Positions 50,373 through 60,900 of a DNA stretch of 64,000 bases are shown here, in pieces; position 1 is the stretch's first letter, and every line of letters starts with the position of its first letter. The position numbers and the translations under genes are program-made. Source of the DNA: Leuctra nigra. Its lineage: Eukaryota > Arthropoda > Insecta > Plecoptera > Leuctridae. The notes beneath the pieces are model-generated. The model made no database searches. It worked only from the letters and a program-made list of their open reading frames with translations, and was not told the DNA's origin. The stretch is taken from positions 9,486,001 through 9,550,000 of the forward strand of contig OW203762.1 of assembly GCA_934045905.1 (NCBI GenBank), in the 5' to 3' direction.

Positions 50373-50741
50373 GATGAGAAAAGTTTGTTTTATTCGTCCA
50401 GTTGGCGAAGATAGGTCTCTTGTGTTCATGAAAACACTAGATTATATTGTATCCCACGAAGGGCAGCAATTATGTCAAATCAACGGCTCATTTGCTTTAT
50501 GTAATGAAGACTTTTTTGAATGATGACATTGAACTATACTCCAGAGTAGGTACATATGAAATTCAAAATTACAGACCATTTTGGGGACAATATTTTAGTC
50601 GTCACAGAGATATACGGCAAGCAGACTGTATTTACTTTCAAACAAACGGCAGCCTCCACACTCAATGATTTTTATTCAAAAGCTAAAGAACAAATGAAGA
50701 TGAGAAGATACAATATTTATAAAAATAGCAAAAGAGTATAA
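50373..50741 (+). pseudogene. Two short coding-like ORFs of unknown family
   Basis: One ORF from 50373 reads MRKVCFIRPVGEDRSLVFMK and stops at about 50519. A second from 50556 reads MKFKITDHFGDNILVVTEIY and ends KNSKRV at 50741. Both look like real codon usage rather than noise but I recognise neither. They lie between the long inverted repeats. Confidence 0.3.
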
Positions 50742-51143
50742 TCCTTTTACTATAATACGCTTAAAAGAGAAGAACGTCGTCCCCGTAGCAACGTGGCTGA
50801 AAATTTGGTTTTCTATACACATCTTGAATTTTCCACCAATCAAGTTGAAACTCGCCAGTCATGTATACAATTACGTGACTTGATTTATAGTGACACTTTC
50901 GCGATATTCTGTTCAGTATTTACCGAGTTATTCGTGAAAAACATCGCTTTTTCTGATGTCTTAATTTTAAACGTCAATTTCAATTGTGCGGTGAAAATAA
51001 ATTTTAGTAGACAGTGAAACTATGTAACTTGCAAAAATCGACCTGAACAATATTTGGCCATGGAATCATCTGTGAGCGAAAGGAAATAAAAATATGCTCA
51101 CTGCCCCTAAGATATGCGCTATGAGAAGAGTACAAATCCATGA

Positions 51144-51449
51144 CCTATCTATGCCCGACGTCGCGCTTCCGATACGCGTTTCCTTGGAAGCAAGGATTTT
51201 CTTCTTGGAGGTGTTTTCAGGCAAACTTTACCTATATTGCTAGGCGGCCCCCGAACTACGTACATACCGACCATAGTGGAACTTATCATTAAACGTTGCC
51301 CTCTATGGCGAAACTTCAATTCGCTTCGCCTCAACGTCAACATGCGAGTGAGGGAAGGAGAAGATAATTTTAAGCAATTCCTCCTCAATGTTGGAAATGG
51401 AGAAGTTCTTAACAATTATCACCTCGATAAAAAAACAATTGAAGTTTGA
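51144..51449 (+). pseudogene. PIF1/Helitron-type helicase remnant
   Basis: The frame reads KDFLLGGVFRQTLPIL and then IKRCPLWRNFNSLRLNVNMR and FKQFLLNVGNGE. This matches the motif series LLGGDFRQTLPV, SPLW, LRLTxNMR, FxxFLLxVGxG of PIF1-like helicases, found in Helitron transposases and related proteins. The catalytic-region D of GGDFRQ is replaced by V, the upstream ATPase motifs are missing, and there is no ATG in frame. It is a decayed fragment. Confidence 0.65.
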
Positions 51450-52610
51450 TGCTGTTTATGGAGAGGCAATATCTGTCGATCAGATTGCTACCGTCATAGA
51501 CTATGCAATTCTATTGCATCTATTGCATTTCTTAGTTCGTAGTCCGCAATTTCCAGTCAGTCTTCATAGAAGTCATTAATGGAGAACTACAAGGAAAATT
51601 GGCACAATCGACCGATGCAATTTTTACGCAAACATTGTGTATCCTGATATTCTGTTATAGTTTTCTCTATACTCCAAACATCATGAAAATTATTCAACAT
51701 TTTCCTTCATTTCCATAATTTCACCAATGAATTGTGAACAACTCTCTTCTAACTTCACTTGCACCTCCTACTTTCCACCACCATCCCAATTGAATAAAAA
51801 TATAAACATCTATAAATTTGAAGTTTCATTCAAACAATTTGTATAACTATCGCACAAATTATTGCCTTTGTCATGTGTGACATGACGGGTCCCTCTAGTA
51901 AACCCATAATTTGCTTATTCCCATTGTAATAAGCTGTATTTTGATAGCCATATCGATGGGAAACTGTATATTGATGTTTGAGAATTTTTATTAATTAACA
52001 CTTTAATTGTTTTCCAATTAAGCAACCACTACTCATCATCAGACTTTTAATCTCAAGTTTGAGTGATTTGAAGTCTAAATTAACTTTAAATATACCTGGT
52101 TGACTTGCTCTTTGAAAGATTTGCAATAATATTTTTATTAATTTTTTTATTAATTAATTAAATTAATTACGGTCGTCCTAATTAATCTATGTGAGTAGAC
52201 TTTTAGTATGTTGTAGCTTACAGTCAAAGGATCAGTTCAGTAAAAAAACGAAATCTGTAAGTCAATTAGTTTATCCCCTGTGGCCATTTTAATATTTTTG
52301 GGGGAAAATTACCCCAAATTTTGTTATACATAAATGGTTACTTTGATCGTCTTGATTATTTTTATGTGATGTAAAACACATTGTTTATAAATAAAAAAAA
52401 TTGTAATCTGATGAAAATGTATCAATTACGTTAATTAAAAATAATTAATGTATTTTTAATCAACCCCTAATAAAAACAAAATGGCTGCTCGAAAATCGGT
52501 AGACTTTTTTTTGGTACATATATACATGGTCCCGATAATAATTAGCGAAAAAATACTTTTGTTGCAATTACTTTGAGGTCAAAAGCAAAAGTGACTGGAG
52601 TATTGGTACT

Positions 52611-52928
52611 GGAGGCCAAGTCTTGAAACTTACGCCTTCAGGACGCAAACGCTCTCGGACGTCATAAAGTCCCATTTACTGTAAGAATGATGACCTTGAA
52701 ATCTACCTTTAACTGTTAAACTTAATTTTGAATAAGGTTTTATGACTGTATAATATCTGTAATAATTATTATAATGTTAATAAATTGTTTCCAATAGATT
52801 GCTGGATGACAATCAAATAAGTTGGTTGACTTTATGTTTCAATGGCGATCACTCTTACAGTAAATGGGACTTTATGACGTCCGAGAGCGTTTGCGTCCTG
52901 AAAGCGTAAGTTTCAAGACTTGGCCTCC
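52611..52928. repeat. MITE with 80-bp TIRs
   Basis: GGAGGCCAAGTCTTGAAACT and its inverse continue through CGGACGTCATAAAGTCCCAT on each side. It abuts the right end of the 48651-52602 element, only 8 bases away. Confidence 0.7.
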
Positions 52929-53360
52929 TGTTAGGGTCAAATACGAAACGAAGTACCTACTAAAGGCGTATTGCTCACAATATTTCACCTTGATATTTTT
53001 CCAGGAGGCTTTGACTTTAGCTATTTAATCTAGCTGACATTTCGTTGCTGTCAAACGGTTGTGTCATTGAAAGTGTTTTGATTTACATTTGTGCTGAAAC
53101 GCATAGCAAGTGATTAATTACATGTAAGTAACTAACTGGATAGTTCATTTTTACAACACACGTCGTACACTTTCATATTTTACTGTAATATTCTGTAATT
53201 ATTTTTTCTCGGAACCAGTTAGAAAGGAATTTGAAAATGACAGCTGTCAGTATGACAACCGCCTAAAACATCAAGAGATAGGTTCTGGTACTAAATTTTC
53301 ACTGGCATTTATTCTGGTAAAAATACTCATTTAGTTTCCAGATGTTGAGAATTTCTGTAA

Positions 53361-53488
53361 TTGTGTTTGAGTTCGTGGTACCTATCGAGAAATGAGCGAC
53401 GAAGCAATTTCCTGTTTTTATTACAATTAAAAAACAGGAAATTGCTTCGTCGCTCATTTCTCGATAGGTACCACCAACTCAAACACAA
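53361..53488. repeat. Near-perfect 59-bp inverted repeat with a 10-base loop
   Basis: 53361-53419 and 53430-53488 are complementary with one mismatch (GAGTTC versus the inverse of CAACTC). A transcript of either strand would fold into a long hairpin. No coding sense. Confidence 0.75.
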
Positions 53489-53544
53489 GCAGTCAAGCAG
53501 TCTGCAGAGCAAATCATTGAAAACCTGTATACATAAGGATTAGT

Positions 53545-53765
53545 TTCCAATATTCTGATTGGTCATTCTAGGAATGTCAATGGTTGTTGCCATGACAATC
53601 AAGTCATACACGTTAATTTAACAGAGCATTCGGTTCTCTGTTTCATTGGCGTTAACTTTTAACGTTGCTCATAGTAACCATTCTTGGAACGTCATTGGCT
53701 GTTGCCATGACAATCATGTCCTAAACAACTGTTTAAATATAACAGAGCATTCAATAACAGGCCCC
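53545..53765. repeat. Tandem pair of the TTGCCATGACAAT MITE family
   Basis: Two copies each contain GTTGCCATGACAATCA followed by an AACAGAGCATTC end. The first copy is less regular. Confidence 0.5.
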
Positions 53766-54605
53766 AAAGAGAATGACAGGCCCTAAGTAGAAATTGTATT
53801 TTGCTTTCAAAATAGTTTTTTGCAGGCGCGTAGGAAATGGGAAAATCAGTAGGTATTTTAGGAATCAGTATAGGAAGGAGGGGGGGGGGGGGGGTCAGTT
53901 TAATTCCCCTACTTATGTTTTTATGTATATTATGCTAAAATATAAAATGAAAATAATATATTTTTTTTATTAATTAGAATATTATTAATATGTAAATATG
54001 TATAGCTATTTTCATTATAATTAAAATGTGTTGTAAAATCGCTTAGAAATGCACCAAATTCATGCCTGTCATGCCTGTCACGTATATCATTGGGGCGCCC
54101 TCCTCCCAGACCCCATATTGTCTTCCTAGCCAATCGACTCATATTATAAAGTTATTTTGCAATATTATTTCCCCCTTGCAAATTTAGTTCCTACGCGTCT
54201 GGTGCTTTGTAAACCAATGTATTAAATTTTCTTGGTATAGTTCGATACTTCATGTTGAGAAGCTAAGGAGTTATATAAACAATAAAATGATGATTCATCA
54301 GTCAAAGATATAACTCAAACTCGAAGTGTTCACAATACAAACTAGGCTATAATTTGTAGGGTATGTTTGTTGCACTTTCATCACATTTACCAGTGATCAC
54401 AAACCAGTGGAATGTGTACTGAATACCTTCCTGCCACGTTCTCATGGCTTTGTTAAGTAAGTTTGTCGTGCAAGACTGCTGGACGTGTGTGGTATTCTTT
54501 TCTGACTAAAATGAACAAATGTCCGTGTCAAAAGAATCAAGAAGTCGCTCAATAGGCAATAAGTTTGTTCATTATTCCTTCTTATTCAATACATTTTATT
54601 TGCAG

Positions 54606-54951
54606 CTCGAGTTTGTGTCATCAGCGAACGTCGATACGACAATGTCGTGTTTTGGGAAAATCTGCGTTCTGGCATGGGTTGTGCAAAAACATTGGTTCAT
54701 AGCGGCATTGGATATTTTGTTCCCTGTCTTCATTGTCCTTTTGGGTTGCATAATTAAAACTAATATTGATAGAAGCAGTCCTAACGTGAGAACAGGAAGT
54801 GATATTAAGAAGGGACCGACGTACCACAAGCTGCATACGGGATTTGATCTGTTCCAAGATCTGCACCCAACTCCGACTGTGAAATACACGCCGGAGAATG
54901 AGTTCACGAAACTGCTCATGGGAAATGTCGCCAAGTTGCTGAACATGAGAC
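54606..54951 (+). CDS. Gene C exon 1: start codon and first TM helix
   Basis: The acceptor TTTGCAG ends at 54605 and the ATG at 54642 starts MSCFGKICVLAWVVQKHWFI. A TM helix (ALDILFPVFIVLLGCII) follows, then an extracellular segment with a PTPTVKYTPENEFTKLLMG motif, and the donor is GTAAGT. An earlier in-frame ATG at 54519 lies before the acceptor and is rejected. A possible 5' noncoding exon ends near 54456 (AA|GTAAGT), but this is weak. Confidence 0.85.
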
Positions 54952-57900
54952 GTAAGTTGGTTCAAGCATTATGTCTATGGTCTATGGTCTATGGTCTATG
55001 GTCATGTCTATGGTCTATGGTCTATGGTCTATGGTCATGTCTATGGCTCAAGAGGGACAGTGAGTTCCACTATTGAATATGAATACAATGAATATGAATC
55101 ATGTATATGAATCTGTAGCAATGTTTTTGAATCTGATGCATTTCTACCGGTGCTTGCTCATCAACACTCTATCAGTAATTATTGTCCATCTCCCAGAACT
55201 ACCTGTGTCCGTGAAGTCAGCGGAGGACTTGGGGAACAACGAGGTCGGTTCGTTGTTGTTCGAGGTCGGTGTGATCTTCAGAAGCGCTGCCAAGGACTCC
55301 CGCAACCTCAGCTACGTCATCAGGACCGCGTCTGCGCAATGGGACGCGACGGACAGGACGTTCTATGTGCTCCCGCCCTCCGGACCGCCGATACAGGATT
55401 CTGAAAGTAATGTTTAAACATCGCATCGGTACAAGTGAAGAACGCAGAGAATATGTTGAAAGATTACCGCTACCAATAATTAATGATCGATCTTATTTTT
55501 TACTTGTGTCGTTCTTCCCCTGTACCCTTCATTTCATTCTACGATATCAAGATTATTGATTTAATGAGTGTCAAAGTACACATAAATCCATACTATATAC
55601 TTACATAAAACCCCAAACTTACTGAGCCAAATGTAACAAAATTTTTACTTTAAAAGTATCAATCGATAGTAAAATATTTCAGTAAACATTTTGCACGATA
55701 AGAGAAACGGTATTAGACAAGTGTATCGCACAAACATCCGGTGAAGAGTAATCATTTGTAAAATAATCGTATTATTCACTTAATATAGTGTCTTTCAATA
55801 CTCTGCTAAAGTCTCAATTAGCTGTTTAACAGTTAGTTACAACAAAACTCTGTCTTTCAATTGCTTGTTACCATGACAATACAGTCCTAATCAACCGTTT
55901 AAAAGTTAGCAGAGTATTGAAAGACTGGCCCTTAGAAGTCGTAGAATTAGATTTGAGTTTTGTCACGAAAATCTCAGAGGTTCTCTAATATCTGGAGAAC
56001 AGCGCTTTCGTCTTGTTACCTTTCCGAGGCCTCAAACCCTTCTTCTACATTCCAGATACCTATTATACAACTGGCTTCCTGGCTGTACAGAAAGCCATTG
56101 ATTGGTCGTTCTTAACCAGCGTTATACCGCCCGACAAACTTCAGCACATAAATGTAAGTATCACTCCATCAACGAACAATTCGTTTTCTTGGACGAGAAA
56201 TTGGAAAAGTCCAAAAATGTGACGGTAATAATGAATGGGATGGTTAATGAAAAGAGACATAACGTAACACAAATGTTTTCAACATATTAGGTATGTTATA
56301 ATTTTATTGCATATCGCACAATTCTCTTCTAAGCTTAATTACATGGCCACAAGCTTTAAAACCAATGTTCCAAGCTTACGAACTCTGTTTAGAGGAAGAG
56401 GAGACAGTGAGTAGATTATGCAGCAGAACACAAAGTGCCATAGAACAAATATAAACAACTAAATGGAGGGGAAGGGGGAAGGGATGTTATTATTATTTAG
56501 CAAATCCTATCATCATATCAGAGTTAATTCGAAGTGATTAATTTCAAGAATAGGAGCCATGGTCACCGCTTTTGAAATATACATAGTTCACACTCGACTT
56601 TTCGACCGGGGCAACGCTATGAAAATGTGGAAAATGATTTGAACTATTATTCCATTTTCAGCATTACGTCCAGGAGATCCCCTTCCCGCCTTACACGGAA
56701 ATCTGGAGAAGCGAAACTCCGCCCGCGTTAATCCCGTTGATGATCGTCATTGGATATTCCGTCATGATCATGAGCACTGTCGGGAAGATAGTGGAGGACA
56801 AACAGACGGGCGCTACGGTAGGACGATCATTTCACACGATCATAATACATCTAGTGTCAATACTTCATGACTGATAGTGGAGGACAAACAGACGGGCGCT
56901 ACGGTAGGACGATCATTTTACACGATCATAATACATCTAGTGTCAATACTTCATGACTGATAGTGGAGGACAAACAGACGGGCGCTACGGTAGGACGATC
57001 ATTTCACACGATCATAATACATCTAGTGTCAATACTTCATGACTGATAGTGGAGGACAAACAGACGGGCGCTACGGTAGGACGATCATTTTACACGATCA
57101 TAATACATCTAGTGTCAATACTTCATGACTGATAGTGGAGGACAAACAGACGGGCGCTACGGTAGGACGATCATTTCACACGATCATAATACATCTAGTG
57201 TCAATACTTCATGACTGATAGTGGAGGACAACAGACGGGCGCTACGGTAGGACGATCATTTTACACGATCATAATACATCTAGTGTCAATACTTCATGAC
57301 TGATAGTGGAGGACAAACAGACGGGCGCTACGGTAGGACGATCATTTTACACGATCATAATACATCTAGTGTCAATACTTCATGACTGATAGTGGAGGAC
57401 AAACAGACGGGCGCTACGGTAGGACGATCATTTCACACGATCATAATACATCTAGTGTCAATACTTCATGACTGATAGTGGAGGACAAACAGACGGGCGC
57501 TACGGTAGGACGATCATTTCACACGATCATAATACATCTAGTGTCAATACTTCATGACTGATAGTGGAGGACAAGCAGACGGGCGCTACGGTAGGACGAT
57601 CATTTCACACGATCATAATACATCTAGTGTCAATACTTCATGACTGATAGTGGAGGACAAACAGACGGGCGCTACGGTAGGACGATCATTTCACACGATC
57701 ATAATACATCTAGTGTCAATACTTCATGAATGATAGTGAGGAACATGTTTTGAAACAAGCAATGAATAACCAATAAATAACCAATAAAGTGAGCTAATTG
57801 ACGAATATCCTACGCCTGCCACCAAATGTACTGAGATAATCCTACACCTTACACCAAATGAACTGAGATAATCTTGCGCCTGCCACCGAATACACTAAGT

Positions 57901-60900
57901 TAATTTTACACCTGCCACCAAATGTACTGAAATAATTCTACGCATGCCATCGAATGCAATAAGTTAATCCTACACCTGACACCAAATATACTGTGTTAAT
58001 CCTACATCTTCTATCAAAAGTATTAAGAAAATCCTTCGACTGCCACCAAATTTACAGTGATAATACAGCATCTGTCACCAAATTTACTACTATAATCCTA
58101 CATCTGCCACCTCATGTAGATACTAATATAAAAGTTCGTCGCCGATTTCTGACATGTAATATCCTCTGAACTGTCTACTTCAAGGAGCTGTTAAAAATGA
58201 TGGGGATGTCGAAGGCATTGCTGTGGCTCGGCTGGTTTGTCCAACTGCTGTTAATCGTCTTCATCGTCACCATCTTCTTCGCCCTGAGCATCAAGTTCGT
58301 CTCCTTGAAGGGTCCGGCATCTGCGCCACGCAGCGATATTCTCGTGATCTGGCTGTTCCTGTTCGTCGGGAGTATTGCGTGCTTCGTCTCTTGGTTCTTC
58401 GTCAGCGCAATACTTCAGCGAGGTGCGCACATGCGTTCACGCATCAACTAAATGGGAGCAGCTTAGGAACACAACTCAACTATTCCAAAACATTAATGAG
58501 ACAAAAAGATGGCATTTTAGGTGATACAAGCGCTCGGCCGCTGCAGCGAATTGAGAGAGAAAATTGTTTTATAAGTGGGTGTAACTTTGATAGGATGTTC
58601 ACATGATCAGTCTGATTGTAAGTATGTAAGTAGCACTTTATATTTTTTTCTTCGTGCTTCGTTGAATAGGAGCCAGTTATTCAACTTATTTATCACGTCC
58701 TCTCAAATCAAACTACGATTGTATTTATTTTGCGATTTGCAAGTTTTTTTTAATAATAACATAAAGTTGATAATGAATATGATATGAGTTGATAGTGTAT
58801 AGGTCAGATACTCGGACTCGCAAGAGTTGTATGGCAACCCAACCTGCTGATTAAGAATGCGTCCCGATAGCTTAATGGTTAAAGCATAGGGCCGGAAACC
58901 CGAAGGATCTGGGTTCGATATCCAGTCGGGGTGCGCGTTTTTATTTCGCAGGTTACCTCCAAAACATAAAGTTGATTTGGGTTCACCTTAATAATCAAAT
59001 TGCATCTCATGTTTAAATTCTCAAGACGAATGCCTAGACTTAGTAGCTACCTTAACACGAAGTCAATTTCAATTTCAATTTATTTATTACATCTTGCAAA
59101 TAGTACAGTTACAGGTGGCAAGGAATACATAATATAAACTTAACACTAATTAACAAATGGAATATGACAGTAAATATAGTACAATACCTAAATATACAAG
59201 GATATATAAAATTTAATTAAAGGTAAGGAAATATAGAATTTGAATAAATAATTATGTAGGTTAGGTACATAGACTTACTAACTAATGTTCATCAATAGAT
59301 CTTAAAACATTCCTAAACCTTTTCATCGTACAATCCTTCTCAAGCCCTACCTCAACCACAACACTGTCCAACCCATTCCAATCCTTAATCGTTCTTTGCA
59401 TGATTCCATTCATTCCTACTTCCGTTTTTGCGTTCCATTCTTTCAACTGTCTGCCATGCCTTTTCCTTCCATTTCTTTCCTTTCCAACCAATTTACATCC
59501 GAGCTCTTGTCATCCACCAATACTTCTAACCATTCGAAGGAGATTACACAAGCGTGAGGATTTCCGCCTGTCCTGCAATGTTTCCCAATTTAAATCTTTC
59601 ATTAATTCCGAAGGACTTATCCACAACTTTTCCAAAACACCTTTCTCGTTCCTTACTACTTTCCATTTCTTCATTTCATTTGATACTCTTCTGATACCAA
59701 TTCTCTGAACCCTTTCCAATAAATCTATTTCATTCTTTTTATGGGGATCCCAAACGGTACTTCCATACTCTATTTTTTTGTCTTTATTTGTATTTATTTT
59801 TTTGTATTTTTTTTGTCTGGGGCTTAACGTTGCACTGTTCTGCAGCGAGGCTAATGGCGACGGATAAATGATTATGATGATGATTGGGAGATGATGGTGA
59901 AGAGTAGGTAAGGATGGGGGGTGGTAAGGAGGCGGCCGTGGCCTATTAGTAGGGTACCTTCCCAGCATTTGCCTGTCGACTGAGGGAAAACCACGAAAAA
60001 ACCCCAGTCAGGAAGGACGGCCGCGGGAATCGAACCCGGGCCTCCGGAATATAAGCTCAGAGCTCAGAGCGTATAACTAAAATAAGATGGAAAATGATAT
60101 GCCCTCACTTAGAACAAACTAAATATTTATAATTAATAATTACTTAGGTGCGGTGACTGCGAATTTAATTTAAAGCTTCCTTCTTAGCACATAGCTAACA
60201 TCTGCGATGACATAGTTCATGTATTTGGTCGTCAAGATAGAGTTTATGTCTGAATCCAAGACAATCGAGGAGTTTTCGGGCAATTGCCATGTTTTTCAAT
60301 GGTACGAGATTGATGATTTTAAATGTATTGTAACTTGACATGATATGAATGTCTCACTACTGCAGCGTGGCTGGCCATGCTACTGGGCACTCTGCGATGT
60401 ATTGTAACTTGACATGATATGAAATGTCTCAACTGCAGCGTGGCTGGCCATAATACTGGGTACTCTGGGATGGATTGTAACTTGACATGATATGAAATGT
60501 CTCAACTGCAGCGTGGCTGGCTATGCTACTGGGCACTCTGGGATGGATTGTAACTTGACATGATATGAAATGTCTCAACTGCAGCGTGGCTGGCCATGCT
60601 ACTGGGTACTCTGGGATGGATTGTAACTTGACATGATATGAAATGTCTCAACTGCAGCGTGGCTGGCCATGCTACTGGGCACTCTGGGATGGATTGTAAC
60701 TTGACATGATATGAAATGTCTCAACTGCAGCGTGGCTGGCCATGCTACTGGGTACTCTGGGATGGATTGTAACTTGACATGATATGAAATGTCTCAACTG
60801 CAGCGTGGCTGGCCATGCTACTGGGCACTCTGGGATGGATTGTAACTTGACATGATATGAAATGTCTCAACTGCAGCGTGGCTGGCCATGCTACTGGGCA

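Larger units (their letters stand above)
48651..52602. mobile_element. 3.95-kb element with long inverted repeats
   Basis: Arms of about 0.7 kb (48651-49362 and 51905-52602) are inverted copies starting TACTCCAGTCACTTT. TTG flanks both ends, a possible 3-bp target duplication. The 2.5-kb centre has small open frames and a PIF1-type helicase remnant at 51144-51449. The class is unresolved: Helitrons lack such TIRs, so the helicase piece may be a passenger. Confidence 0.6.
52929..54600. other. Region upstream of gene C
   Basis: Contains the 59-bp hairpin, the TTGCCATGACAAT repeats and a G run. Inverted GCGCGTAGGAA/TTCCTACGCGT sequences (53827 and 54188) may bound a further 0.37-kb MITE. The gene C promoter should lie here but no motif is convincing. 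Confidence 0.5.

Noticed and set aside
48651..52602. Integrated densovirus-like genome (long inverted ends)
   Set aside because: No NS1 or capsid motifs are visible and the only recognisable piece is PIF1-type, not the SF3 helicase of those viruses.
54519..54641. Upstream in-frame start for gene C
   Set aside because: It precedes a good TTTGCAG acceptor at 54605 and the added residues do not resemble ABCA N termini.
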